Assembly: GCA_934675575.1 (NCBI GenBank)
Contig: CAKUQQ010000020.1
Coordinates: 1-32,163 of the forward strand
Length of the DNA: 32,163 bases
Reading direction: 5' to 3'
Source of the DNA: an uncultured Muribaculaceae bacterium
GTDB lineage: Bacteria > Bacteroidota > Bacteroidia > Bacteroidales > Muribaculaceae
Under the pieces are notes generated by a model. It saw only the letters and a list, made by a program, of their open reading frames with translations, had not been told where the DNA came from and did no database searches. The position numbers and the translations under genes are program-made. Shown here in pieces: positions 1 to 9,098 of this stretch. Within the stretch, counting starts at the first letter, position 1, and each line of letters opens with the position of its first letter.

Positions 1-947
<947 letters not shown>

Positions 948-1189
948 TGTTTATCTTGTTTTTCCCTTTTTCGGAATTAAGTTTTACTTGAAACGTCGAG
1001 CGTCTTTCTCTCTCCCGGCCCGATAGAACCTCGGAATTTATTAGTGTAGTGCACCTTCTCGGAATCGACAAGTTGACTTTGTGCGACCTCTATTCTGAGG
1101 TCACCCTCGTTCTCTCTTGTACTACTCTATCTTATTCTGTCTTCAACATTCTTTCAATGATCTCGTCGCTTTGTTTCTCAAAAGCGATG

Positions 1190-1220
1190 CAAAGGTACTG
1201 CTTTTTCTGGAACTACCAAA
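1190..1220 (-). promoter_or_regulatory. rrn promoter, Bacteroidetes type
   Basis: On the minus strand TTTG (1217-1220) is followed after exactly 19 bp by TACCTTTG (1190-1197), a full match to the Bacteroides -33/-7 consensus TTTG-N19-TAnnTTTG. Transcription would start near 1185, giving an rRNA leader of about 240 nt (948-1185) in which I see no tRNA or ORF. The stretch 1221-1400, between this promoter and the stop of the upstream gene, holds nothing I can name and no clear terminator. Confidence 0.85.
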
Positions 1221-1400
1221 TTTTCACAGAAAGTTTTTTGCGCAAAAATCACACCGCAACGACGCATCTGTCTGTGTGACAAGCCATAAAAATCTTTCAA
1301 ATATTTTCGCGTCACAACGCCGCATGGCGGCAACTGCGAGAAAAACCCCAAAATCCAAGCAAACGAGCAATGCACAATGGCAAGGCAGAACACAAGGGCT

Positions 1401-1751
1401 TTAGGCAAACACGGCATCAAGGCCGGTGGAACGCCCTATACTCTCAAGCAACGCCACCTCTCGCGAATCAACACGGCCGTCGGCATCAATAGCCTCAACA
1501 AGCAATTTGCCAAGCACCACTTTTTGCTCGTGGCTCATGCCAGCCACTATCTCACACGCCTGCTGCATGCCGAGCTTGCGTCCTGCGGCAAAGTCATCGT
1601 CGGTCACGCCAAGACGGTCGTTCTGGCTATTCGCCGTGACGAGTTCGCCAAACGCAACCACATCGTCAACGTTCACCATCTCCACAAGCAGACTCACGAT
1701 TGCCTCACGCTGCGGCTTGCTGAACGCCACACCATTTGTTTTTTGTGTCAT
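1401..1751 (-). CDS. TerB-like (tellurite-resistance TerB fold) protein
   Basis: A 116-residue soluble protein without signal peptide or membrane segment. Two half-repeats resemble the helical TerB fold: SLLVEMVNVDDVV near residues 20-32, and the more diagnostic DADGRVDSREVALLE near residues 90-104, matching the 'aDG.v...E' motif of the family. TerB-like proteins are small all-helical, metal-associated proteins; most members have no proven role in tellurite resistance, and no other ter genes are nearby. The ATG at 1751 is preceded by a clear promoter (1776-1807). The gene reads towards the rrn operon. Family assignment is moderately confident, function unknown. Confidence 0.75.
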   Translation of the reverse strand: MTQKTNGVAFSKPQREAIVSLLVEMVNVDDVVAFGELVTANSQNDRLGVTDDDFAAGRKLGMQQACEIVAGMSHEQKVVLGKLLVEAIDADGRVDSREVALLESIGRSTGLDAVFA

Positions 1752-1775
1752 AATTCTAATTAGTAATTAACAACA

Positions 1776-1807
1776 CAAATATAACCGAATTTTGCAGTTC
1801 CGGCAAA
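1776..1807 (-). promoter_or_regulatory. Promoter of the TerB-like gene
   Basis: Minus strand TTTG (1804-1807), 20-bp spacer, TATATTTG (1776-1783). The predicted start of transcription is about 20 nt before the ATG, giving a very short leader. Confidence 0.75.
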
Positions 1808-1845
1808 CGCGACTACACGAGCATACTTCACCGAGCCACACCGCC

Positions 1846-2607
1846 CTATTGTTTTGCGGCAACCGATTCCAGCAATTTCACCTGCTTCACATAATCGTCC
1901 CACTCGGCCGCTTGTTGCTTTAAGCTCTTGACCGGAGCAGTTGTGCCATAGGCCACGCTGGCAGACAATGCGGCTATGTATTTCTCCGCGTCTGCTTTGG
2001 CGGCATCTGTGAGAAGAACCTTGAAATACAATGGTATGAAGCCCGATTTATAGAGGTAAACGCCAATGCAGCGAGTGAAAGTGTCGTGATATGGCTTGCC
2101 CATTGGAAGCGACGCCACAAGCATGCGGTCGGCACGGAACAAGCGTTTTGCCGTGGCAGGCGACAATTCCACAGTCATCTGCTGAAGCAACGGTCTGGTC
2201 TTGTCGTCAACAACAAGTTTTGAGCCAGTAGCGGTGTTGATTGCGGCAGCAATGTCGTTGTAAACGTCATTTTCGCTCCGGCCGTCTTTAACCACCATGT
2301 CGCAACCGTCGAGTGCCGGATAAAACAACATGCAGTTTCCGTCGACGCTGACAAGGGAGTGCCTGAAGAACGGCGTTATGCCCTGGCCACCGTCGAGCCA
2401 GCAGTTGGTAACCGGAAGCCACAAGCTGTCGGTTTCATACTCAAGCACCTTAAAACCAGCCGGAATTTTCAGACTAACGCCGTGAGCCGACTTGGCATAG
2501 CTCGAAAACAAGTTGAACTCCTTGCCGCCAGTCATGTCGAGGTGTTGCGCGCTGGCTCCAAAGCTCATTGTGGCGAGCATCACCAATAACAATGTAATCT
2601 TTTTCAT
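1846..2607 (-). CDS. Exported protein of unknown function
   Basis: A 253-residue protein with a typical Sec signal peptide at the chosen start (MKKITLLLVMLATMSFGASA, cleavage before QH). The frame stays open 21 codons further up to 2670, but that extension is not signal-like and is rejected. The mature part is mixed alpha/beta with no lipobox and no transmembrane segment after the signal. It probably sits in the periplasm or on the outer membrane. I do not recognise the family. A promoter with TATATTTG lies about 150 bp upstream (2760-2790). No operon partner is evident on either side. Confidence 0.8.
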   Translation of the reverse strand: MKKITLLLVMLATMSFGASAQHLDMTGGKEFNLFSSYAKSAHGVSLKIPAGFKVLEYETDSLWLPVTNCWLDGGQGITPFFRHSLVSVDGNCMLFYPALDGCDMVVKDGRSENDVYNDIAAAINTATGSKLVVDDKTRPLLQQMTVELSPATAKRLFRADRMLVASLPMGKPYHDTFTRCIGVYLYKSGFIPLYFKVLLTDAAKADAEKYIAALSASVAYGTTAPVKSLKQQAAEWDDYVKQVKLLESVAAKQ

Positions 2608-2759
2608 AGTCGCAATTATTTTTTGTATTCTGTTTAATGGCGTTTTCTTTACAAATTCATTAGGAAACAATGCAGATGCAACCAGAACTTTCGCTTGGCA
2701 TGGCTTTCTTCATTTAGTTTCATGATTTTCACATATTTGTCCTTTTTATGTTTCGGAGG

Positions 2760-2790
2760 CAAATATAATTTGCAGCGCACACAAAAGCAA
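2760..2790 (-). promoter_or_regulatory. Promoter of the exported protein at 1846-2607
   Basis: Minus strand TATATTTG at 2760-2767 with a TTG-type -33 element at 2788-2790, about 20 bp away. It gives a leader of about 145 nt. A run of seven C (2797-2803) lies just upstream of the -33 element. Confidence 0.6.
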
Positions 2791-2876
2791 CAATTACCCC
2801 CCCTATTTTAACATCTTTTAATACTACAATGGCTTCACGCAGCCTTCAGCCGCCCCCCAAAAAAAACGGAATAGGC

Positions 2877-2910
2877 ATAAAAAAAGAATCCTCGATTACA
2901 CATCGGGGAT
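2877..2910 (-). terminator. Intrinsic terminator of the orphan small transcript
   Basis: On the minus strand ATCCCCGAT (2902-2910) pairs with ATCGAGGAT (2888-2896) across a 5-nt loop with one C-A mismatch, followed by TTCTTTTTTTAT. The U-rich tail exists only on the minus strand. Confidence 0.65.
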
Positions 2911-3026
2911 CGCTTAACTAATTAACCTTCTAATACCATTAACATAAACCTTAAACAAATGAAGATGAAAATCGTCATCGCGACGCTCGTCATTTCATAA
3001 CCTTAAAAACTAATACCATGAAAACT
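2877..3026 (-). ncRNA. Candidate small RNA or leader-peptide transcript
   Basis: A perfect Bacteroidetes promoter (3031-3061) and an intrinsic terminator (2877-2910) bracket about 150 nt with no known gene. The RNA can fold: AUGAAA and UUUCAU close a stem-loop containing CGUC-GCGAU-GACG in its centre. AUGGUAUUAG occurs twice. It also has a 23-codon minus-strand ORF starting MTSVAMTIFIFICLRF and ending LMVLEG, strongly hydrophobic, which could be a tiny membrane peptide or a leader peptide. No amino-acid biosynthesis gene follows, so classical attenuation is not supported. Existence of the transcript is inferred from its boundaries. Confidence 0.55.
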
Positions 3027-3030
3027 GATG

Positions 3031-3061
3031 CAAAGATATGCTCCATTTCTGCAACTACAAA
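3031..3061 (-). promoter_or_regulatory. Promoter of the orphan small transcript
   Basis: Minus strand TTTG (3058-3061), spacer of exactly 19 bp, TATCTTTG (3031-3038). This is one of the best promoter matches in the window, although no annotated gene starts behind it. Confidence 0.75.
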
Positions 3062-3122
3062 ACATTTTGCACAAAATGTCAGCCCCTTTAATTTTTTTTA
3101 ATTAAAACAGGCGTTTTAGCAT

Positions 3123-3156
3123 AAAAAAAAGCGTTAAGCCATGAAGCTCAACGCTT
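3123..3156 (-). terminator. Intrinsic terminator after tRNA-Cys
   Basis: Minus strand AGCGTTGAGC pairs with GCTTAACGCT (one internal mismatch) across a short loop, then eight T. It lies 6 bp past the tRNA 3' end and should end the tRNA transcript, possibly together with the upstream five-gene operon. Confidence 0.85.
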
Positions 3157-3161
3157 GGGGG

Positions 3162-3233
3162 AGGTCACTGGCGGACTCGAACCGCCGTACCTGGTTTTGC
3201 AGACCAGTGACTAAACCGCTCATCCAAGTGACC
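3162..3233 (-). tRNA. tRNA-Cys (anticodon GCA)
   Basis: Full cloverleaf on the minus strand. The acceptor stem is GGTCACT/AGTGACC, and the anticodon stem CTGGT/ACCAG encloses loop CTGCAAA (anticodon GCA). The T-arm is GGCGG-TTCGAGT-CCGCC. The discriminator base is U, as expected of tRNA-Cys. The 3' CCA is not encoded. It lies 26 bp after the last gene of the dsbD operon and may be co-transcribed with it. Confidence 0.97.
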
Positions 3234-3259
3234 ATCGGTTTGTAGGTGCAAAGATATTA

Positions 3260-3496
3260 CTATTTTTCTTTTTGTGCAACTTTGCGTGTGCATTTTTCGT
3301 AAACTCCTCGGCTATTCGCCCAATTCAAGCCTTTTTCTCGCTTAGGACTACGGCACGCAGCGATGAGTTTGCAGCCGTGACAGCCATAAAGCACGGAGCG
3401 ATGACGGCGCAAGGCCCGATAGACCGCACGCAGCGCAAGCGCCACGCACAGTGCTACCACCACACCCACTATGACGTATTGCACAAGAACCGACAT
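3260..3496 (-). CDS. Small Cys-rich single-pass membrane protein (FeoB-associated-like)
   Basis: A 78-residue protein with one N-terminal membrane helix (about residues 4-24, YVIVGVVVALCVALALRA), a basic stretch (RALRRHR), then C-x2-C-x6-C (CHGCKLIAAC). This layout resembles the 'FeoB-associated Cys-rich membrane protein' family of Bacteroidetes, though no feo gene is in the window. It starts 23 bp after the Nudix stop and ends the operon just before tRNA-Cys. A role in metal handling is a guess from family resemblance only. Confidence 0.65.
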   Translation of the reverse strand: MSVLVQYVIVGVVVALCVALALRAVYRALRRHRSVLYGCHGCKLIAACRSPKREKGLNWANSRGVYEKCTRKVAQKEK

Positions 3497-3519
3497 AACC
3501 CAATGCGCATTTCTATGAA

Positions 3520-4026
3520 TTACAGGCGCAACGCCTCTTCAAGTTTCACAAACTCCTGCTCAAAGTTGGGCGTAAGCACGCCCTGCCCCATGCTGCGGCG
3601 TATTTCGTCAAGAGTCCAGAAGCGACCGTCGGCCACCTCGGTAGTGTCGAAGTCAAACGCCTCGCAATCAGTAACCGTTTTGAATGCATTGACAAGCTCT
3701 CGCTCCACATCGCTTTCAAACACATAACGGAACAGCTCCACAGGCACAAAGCTGAGCAGGCCAAGCTCCTCGCGAGTCTCTCGACGCAGTGCCTGCATCA
3801 CAGTTTCACCATAGTCCACGTGGCCACCAACGGCAGTGTCCCACTTGTCGGGCTGAATGAGCTTGGAGTGGGCACGTTTCTGCAAATAGAGCCGGCCTTG
3901 GCGGTCGAACACATGCAGATGCACCACAGGGTGCAGCAAGCGCGAACCAGAGTGGCACTCCTTGCGTGTGGCTTTGCCCACCACACGGCCATTCTCATCA
4001 ACGATAGGAAAAATTTCTTCAGTCAT
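3520..4026 (-). CDS. Nudix hydrolase
   Basis: A 168-residue cytoplasmic protein with a complete Nudix box at residues 68-90, matching Gx5Ex7REUxEExGU (start GHVDYGE, end RETREELGL). The N-terminal half (EIFPIVDENGRVVGKATR, then LHPVVHLHVF and LYLQKRA) is like the IPP-isomerase-related Nudix subgroup. The substrate cannot be assigned; an NDP-X or prenyl diphosphate are both possible. Its ATG overlaps the end of topB by 8 bp, implying translational coupling. Together with mazG in the same operon it may serve nucleotide-pool sanitation (inference). Confidence 0.9.
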   Translation of the reverse strand: MTEEIFPIVDENGRVVGKATRKECHSGSRLLHPVVHLHVFDRQGRLYLQKRAHSKLIQPDKWDTAVGGHVDYGETVMQALRRETREELGLLSFVPVELFRYVFESDVERELVNAFKTVTDCEAFDFDTTEVADGRFWTLDEIRRSMGQGVLTPNFEQEFVKLEEALRL

Positions 4027-6088
4027 TGTTTTTCTTCAATTCTTTTTTGTTCTTATTGATAAGCGTGTTGAGTTTGCGCGGTGTTAGGTCGGCCGGATAT
4101 TGCTCAAATGGCAGCCTCAGCGCACACCCGGCACGAAACTCGCTGCAACCATAGGCAGAGTGCCCCTTGATGATGTGCCCCTTGCCACACAAAGGGCAGG
4201 CAATCTCATCGAGCGACTTGGGGGCAGGCTTGCGCACTCGCTTCTTGGCCTCTCCGCCAGCCGAAGGCGATTTGGGAGCATCGGCATCAACCTCTATGGC
4301 CCCACTGCTGTTGTCGCGCATCACGTTGAGCACCACCTCACTGACCATAACTTTGAGCTCATCGACAAACTGTTTTGCCGAGAACTCGCCGCGCTCAATC
4401 TTGCGCAACTTGTTCTCCCACAAGCCAGTCAATTTTGCCGATTTGAGCAATTTCTCCTTTATGGTGTCGATGAGTTGAAACCCAGCCGGAGTGGGCACAA
4501 GGCTCTTGCGCTCCTTGCGTATGTAGTGCCGCTTAAACAAGGTTTCAATGATGGCGGCGCGTGTGGAAGGCCGGCCAATGCCGTTTTCCTTCATGGCATC
4601 GCGCAATGCCTCATCATCTACGGTCTTGCCGGCGGTCTCCATAGCTCGCAGCAGAGTTCCCTCGGTGTAAGGCTTGGGGGGCTGGGTGCTTTTTTTAACG
4701 AGTGACGGCTCATGTGGGCCACTCTCGCCCTCAACAAATGCGGGCATTGAGTCATTTTCCTCATCGCTGCCGTCGCCTTTGTCGGCAGCGTTGACAGTGT
4801 AGAGTTCGCGCCACCCTGCGCTCATAATTTGCTTACCGGTGGCCTTGAACTCAAAATCAGCAATCTGCGCCATGACCGTGGTAGTGGAGAACACACAATC
4901 GGGATAAAACGCAGCTATGAAACGCACGGCAATCATGTTGTAAACCTGTTTCTCGTCGGGCGTGAGCGATGCTGACTGCGGCGGCACGTTGGTGGGGATT
5001 ATGGCATGGTGGTCAGTGACCTTGCTGTTGTCAAACACCTTCTTGCTCTTGGGCAGTTTTTTGCCTGGGGCGAGCAGCGGAGCCGTAATGGACGCATAGG
5101 GCGTCATCGCCTTCAATATGCCCGGCACTTTGGAATATATGTCATCGCTCAAATAAGTGGTATCTACACGCGGATAGGTAGTTACCTTTTTTTCATAAAG
5201 CGATTGTATGGTCTGCAGCGTTTTGTCGGCGCTGAACGAGAATTTGCGATTGCACTCCACCTGCAAACTTGTGAGGTCGAACAGGCGCGGCGGTGCTTCC
5301 TTGCCTTTCTTGGTGGCTATAGACGTGACCGTGAGCGGCGACTGCTTGATTGCCTCGACCACCGTCTGCGCCTCGTCTTGCCGCTTATAGCGTCCCTTGG
5401 TGGAATTAAACACCGTGCCACGATAAAGAGTCTTGATTTCCCAAAAATCCTCTGGCGTGAAATTGTCAATTTCACGCTGACGGTTAACAATCAGCGCCAG
5501 TGTGGGTGTTTGCACACGACCTATTGACAGCACATTGCGCGACCGTGCATATTTGAGCGTGTAGAGCCGTGTGGCGTTCATTCCCAGCACCCAGTCGCCT
5601 ATAGCGCGTGACAAACCGGCATAATACAGGTTATTGAACTTGGCAGAGTCCTGCAAATCCTTGAAGCCCTCACGTATGCTCTCGTCGGTGAGCGACGAAA
5701 TCCAAAGCCGCTTAACAGGAATGTTGCACTCCGCCTTCTGATAAACCCAACGCTGAATCAACTCACCTTCCTGACCGGCATCGCCGCAGTTAATCACCTC
5801 ATCGGCTTCACTTATAAGAGTTTTGATAACATTGAACTGCCGCTTTATGCCGTCGTCTTCTATCAGTTTTATGCCAAAGCGGTCAGGAATCATGGGCAGC
5901 GCGCCCATGCTCCAGTAGCGCCAGCGCGGAGTGTAGTCGGCAGGCTCCTTGAGCGTGCACAAGTGCCCGAAGGTCCAGGTCACGCGGTAGCCGTTGCCCT
6001 CATAATAGCCATCGTGGCGGTCGTTGGCGCCAAGAATGCCGGCAATGTCGCGAGCCACGCTCGGTTTCTCTGTGACACATAGTTTCAT
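4019..6088 (-). CDS. topB: DNA topoisomerase III
   Basis: A 689-residue type IA topoisomerase that relaxes and decatenates DNA by single-strand passage. The N-terminal TOPRIM domain has the conserved Glu in VTEKPSVA (about residues 6-13) and GDAGQEGE (about 102-109), where Bacteroidetes enzymes have AGQ instead of the DxDRE form. SIGRVQTPTL lies at about 188-197. The catalytic tyrosine is Y305 in TTYPRVD. A C-terminal zinc ribbon with four Cys (CPLC...C...C, about 631-655) ends in a Lys-rich tail. The start at 6088 is chosen because its ATG overlaps the mazG TGA (ATGA); the 11-codon upstream extension is rejected. Confidence 0.97.
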   Translation of the reverse strand: MKLCVTEKPSVARDIAGILGANDRHDGYYEGNGYRVTWTFGHLCTLKEPADYTPRWRYWSMGALPMIPDRFGIKLIEDDGIKRQFNVIKTLISEADEVINCGDAGQEGELIQRWVYQKAECNIPVKRLWISSLTDESIREGFKDLQDSAKFNNLYYAGLSRAIGDWVLGMNATRLYTLKYARSRNVLSIGRVQTPTLALIVNRQREIDNFTPEDFWEIKTLYRGTVFNSTKGRYKRQDEAQTVVEAIKQSPLTVTSIATKKGKEAPPRLFDLTSLQVECNRKFSFSADKTLQTIQSLYEKKVTTYPRVDTTYLSDDIYSKVPGILKAMTPYASITAPLLAPGKKLPKSKKVFDNSKVTDHHAIIPTNVPPQSASLTPDEKQVYNMIAVRFIAAFYPDCVFSTTTVMAQIADFEFKATGKQIMSAGWRELYTVNAADKGDGSDEENDSMPAFVEGESGPHEPSLVKKSTQPPKPYTEGTLLRAMETAGKTVDDEALRDAMKENGIGRPSTRAAIIETLFKRHYIRKERKSLVPTPAGFQLIDTIKEKLLKSAKLTGLWENKLRKIERGEFSAKQFVDELKVMVSEVVLNVMRDNSSGAIEVDADAPKSPSAGGEAKKRVRKPAPKSLDEIACPLCGKGHIIKGHSAYGCSEFRAGCALRLPFEQYPADLTPRKLNTLINKNKKELKKNND

Positions 6089-6894
6089 TCGCCCAACTTT
6101 TGTTTTTTTGCCTCGTCCCAAAGCTCGTCCATCTCGCTAAGCGACAACTCATTTATGGCACGTCCTTGCGCCTTGGCCCGACGCTCTATGTAATTGAACC
6201 GCCCTATGAATTTGCGGTTTGTGCGCTCAAGGGCATTATCGGCTCTCACTCCATAAAGGCGTGCTGCATTGACCACGGCAAACATCAAGTCGCCGAACTC
6301 TTTTTCACGGTCAACCTCATGCCCGTCGGCCATCTCGCGCTCCACCTCATCGGCTTCTTCACGCACCTTTGCCCACACTTCGCGGCGGTCGGGCCAGTCG
6401 AAGCCCACATTGGCAGCCTTTTCCTGAATGCGCTCTGCTTTGATAAGCGATGGCAGTGTGTGGGGTACACCGCCAAGCACCGTCTTGTTGCCGTGCTTTT
6501 CGCGCATTTTTATCAGTTCCCAGTTGTCCCTGACCTGCTCGGCGGTGCTATCACCTGCATCGCCAAATATGTGTGGGTGACGAAACACGAGCTTGTCGCG
6601 CAGCGTGTTGCACACATCAGCCAGGTCAAACGCCCCATTACCGTTGGCAATCAGGGCATAGAGCAACACATGCAGCAGCACGTCGCCAAGCTCTGTGCGC
6701 ACCTTTTCGTCGTCGGCAGCAAGCAGAGCCTCTGCAAGTTCCATAACCTCCTCAATGGTGTTTGGGCGCAGGCTTTGATAAGTCTGCACAGAGTCCCAAG
6801 GGCATTTAGCCCTTATCGTCTCCACCACGTCGAGCAACTGGCCGAAAGCGGTGAGCTGACGTGTTCTCCTATCTGAATTCTCTGATTTTTTCAT
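6085..6894 (-). CDS. mazG: Nucleoside triphosphate pyrophosphohydrolase MazG
   Basis: A 269-residue all-helical NTP pyrophosphohydrolase that converts (d)NTPs to monophosphates and PPi, removing aberrant nucleotides or lowering ppGpp as in E. coli. Both tandem MazG halves keep metal ligands: EEVME at 48-52 with ELGD at 68-71, and EEADE at 179-183 with EFGD at 199-202. The signature CPWDSVQTYQSLRP is at 31-44. Length matches the family. It is coupled on both sides by ATGA overlaps, with dsbD upstream and topB downstream. Confidence 0.96.
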   Translation of the reverse strand: MKKSENSDRRTRQLTAFGQLLDVVETIRAKCPWDSVQTYQSLRPNTIEEVMELAEALLAADDEKVRTELGDVLLHVLLYALIANGNGAFDLADVCNTLRDKLVFRHPHIFGDAGDSTAEQVRDNWELIKMREKHGNKTVLGGVPHTLPSLIKAERIQEKAANVGFDWPDRREVWAKVREEADEVEREMADGHEVDREKEFGDLMFAVVNAARLYGVRADNALERTNRKFIGRFNYIERRAKAQGRAINELSLSEMDELWDEAKKQKLGE

Positions 6895-8876
6895 TTTTTA
6901 TAGTTGCTTATGCCTTGGTCAAGAAATTGCATAAACTCGTCAACACTCTCCTTATAGGCAAATGGTCCCGACATCAAATTGCCCTCGGCATTGAGCACCA
7001 CATAATATGGCTGCGAGTTGGCACCAAACTTGTGGCGCTGCAGGTAGCTCCATTTCTCTCCCACGGTGGCAAGCTCTTTCTGCCGGCCGTCTTCCACCAC
7101 ATACATTGGCTGGTCAAGGGCAGCCTTGTCATCAACCATAAGCTTTATCACAACGAAGTTTTCGCTGATTTTTCGTTTCACCTCACTCTTGTCGAGCACA
7201 GCGCCGTCCATTTTGCGGCAGTTCACACAGCCGTAGCCCGAAAAATCAAGAAGCACAGGTTTGCCCTGTTTTGCGGCAGCCTTCATGCCGGCATCAAAGT
7301 CGGTGTACTCGCTCAGTGCCTCTCCGTGCAAATTGAAATCCTGAGTGTAGAGCGGCGGCACAAACGCGCTCGTGGCACGCAAAGGCGCACCCCACAAGCC
7401 AGGGAGCAGGTAGGCGGTGAACGACAGCGACACCAGCGCCAGCACATAACGCACCACGCCTATGCCTTGCGGAGCACTGTCGGACTTGAAGCGGAACACG
7501 CCAAGCAGATAAAGCCCCATGGTGAAGAATATGCCTATCCACAAGGAAAGGAATGTTTCTCGGTCAAGAATGTGCCAGCCGTAGGCCAAATCAGCCACCG
7601 ACAGGAACTTGAGCGAAAGTGCCAACTCTATAAAGCCAAGCAGCACCTTCACCGTGTTGAGCCAGCCACCCGACTTGGGCAGCTTCTTGAGCAGCGATGG
7701 AAACATGGCAAAAAAGCTGAAAGGAATGGCCAAAGCCAGCGCAAAGGCAAACATGCCCAATGCCGGGCCAAGAATGTTGCTTGTGCTGGCAGCCTCAACA
7801 AGCAGCGTGCCTATAATGGGACCTGTGCACGAAAACGACACTATGACGAGCGTGAACGCCATGAAAAATATGCTCAACAAGCCTGTGGTGCGCTCTGCCG
7901 CGCTGTCAACCTTATTTGACCACGAGTCGGGCAGCTTGATGTTGAACATTCCAAAAAATGAGAAGGCAAACACCACAAGCAACAAGAAGAACACCACGTT
8001 GCACACGGCATTGGTGGCAAGCGCATTGAGCGAGTCGGCCCCTGAAATGGCTGTAACCACAAGCCCCAGCGCCAGATATATGACTATGATTGACAAACCA
8101 TAGACCACGGCATTGGCAATGGCCTTGCCGCGCGAGCCGCTCTTTTTCAAGAAAAAGCTCATAGTGAGCGGAATTATAGGCCACACACACGGAGTGAGCA
8201 GTGCCAACAAGCCTCCGGCAAAGCAAGCAATGAAGATATACCACAACGAGGCGGTGTTGCCGCCAGCGGCATCTCCTTGAAGCGCATCGGCAGCTGTGCT
8301 GACAGGAGCCCACAGTTGCGCCTGACCCACGGTGTCGGGAGTGGCAGCACCACCAGTCTGTGCCAACGCTGCTGCAGAAGTGTCGGCGGCAAGAGTTGCT
8401 ACCGTCTGCGCCTCTGCACCAACGGCAGCCGTGCCGCTAAACGCCAATGGCTCTGTGGCTGGCGAGGTGCAACGCTCATCGTTGCACGACATATATCGCA
8501 ACGTGCCTTTCATGCTATATTTGCCCGACGTGAACTTAACTTTTTGCGTGAGCTTAACGCCGCCCGTCCACCACGACAAATCCATGTCAAAGTTCTTGTC
8601 ATGCTGCGTGTGAGCTTTGCGGTCGGGCACAGGCTTGCCCACAAGTTCCACGCCTTTAAGCTCGCTCCACGATATGGTCAGCGGCACAGGGCCGCCATCG
8701 GGAATGTTGATGGCATACATGTGCCAACCGTTGTCGATGGTGGCAGTCATCGTCACCACGCCCATATTGTCATTGCCGACAGAAAGCGATGTTTCCCATT
8801 TCACAGGCTCCTCAATCTGCGCGCACAAAGGCAACGCGGTGAGCAGCAAGAATAAAAGCAATATCTTCTGTTTCAT
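6891..8876 (-). CDS. dsbD: Thiol:disulfide interchange protein DsbD
   Basis: A 661-residue inner-membrane protein that carries electrons from cytoplasmic thioredoxin to periplasmic substrates. After a signal peptide (about residues 1-20, ending LCAQ) comes the periplasmic N-terminal domain with MSCNDERC. An eight-helix core follows with its two redox cysteines in TPCVWP and SFSCTGP. The C-terminal thioredoxin domain carries the CVNC active site (C550, C553). The start at 8876 is the signal-peptide Met; the 27-codon extension is rejected. First gene of the five-gene minus-strand operon; promoter at 8945-8952. Confidence 0.96.
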   Translation of the reverse strand: MKQKILLLFLLLTALPLCAQIEEPVKWETSLSVGNDNMGVVTMTATIDNGWHMYAINIPDGGPVPLTISWSELKGVELVGKPVPDRKAHTQHDKNFDMDLSWWTGGVKLTQKVKFTSGKYSMKGTLRYMSCNDERCTSPATEPLAFSGTAAVGAEAQTVATLAADTSAAALAQTGGAATPDTVGQAQLWAPVSTAADALQGDAAGGNTASLWYIFIACFAGGLLALLTPCVWPIIPLTMSFFLKKSGSRGKAIANAVVYGLSIIVIYLALGLVVTAISGADSLNALATNAVCNVVFFLLLVVFAFSFFGMFNIKLPDSWSNKVDSAAERTTGLLSIFFMAFTLVIVSFSCTGPIIGTLLVEAASTSNILGPALGMFAFALALAIPFSFFAMFPSLLKKLPKSGGWLNTVKVLLGFIELALSLKFLSVADLAYGWHILDRETFLSLWIGIFFTMGLYLLGVFRFKSDSAPQGIGVVRYVLALVSLSFTAYLLPGLWGAPLRATSAFVPPLYTQDFNLHGEALSEYTDFDAGMKAAAKQGKPVLLDFSGYGCVNCRKMDGAVLDKSEVKRKISENFVVIKLMVDDKAALDQPMYVVEDGRQKELATVGEKWSYLQRHKFGANSQPYYVVLNAEGNLMSGPFAYKESVDEFMQFLDQGISNYKK

Positions 8877-8944
8877 GATTTCAACAAATGATTTTAACCA
8901 GAATTGATTGCGCCGGCAAGCAGCCGGCAAGCAAAAATGCGATG

Positions 8945-8952
8945 CAAAGTTA
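8945..8952 (-). promoter_or_regulatory. -7 box of the dsbD operon promoter
   Basis: Minus strand TAACTTTG, 69 bp upstream of the dsbD ATG. I see no clear TTTG at the expected -33 distance. It sits back to back with the nrnA promoter (9070-9077). Confidence 0.6.
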
Positions 8953-9069
8953 GCCACAAGATTTCAGTTTGGTCGGCAATGGCTCACAAAAAACATAAAA
9001 AAGCCTTAATTTCATTCTCGTTAACGTTTATATGCCCAAGACGCACAGGCAAATTAGAAATATTCTTTT

Positions 9070-9077
9070 TATATTTG
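9070..9077 (+). promoter_or_regulatory. -7 box of the nrnA promoter
   Basis: TATATTTG, a full match to TAnnTTTG, 21 bp before the nrnA ATG, so the leader is very short. The -33 element is not obvious. Confidence 0.65.
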
Positions 9078-9098
9078 CACGATAAATTCACAAGGACA

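Noticed and set aside
2797..2803. Run of seven C as a phase-variation tract
   Set aside because: It lies upstream of the -33 element, not in the spacer or coding sequence, so slippage would have no clear effect.
2959..3000. Plus-strand mini-ORF MKMKIVIATLVIS
   Set aside because: It resembles a leader peptide, but no plus-strand promoter or terminator flanks it. Promoter and T-run are both on the minus strand.
6861..7919. Plus-strand open frame of 352 codons opposite dsbD
   Set aside because: Antisense to the dsbD C-terminal half, basic and low-complexity, no promoter; a shadow frame.
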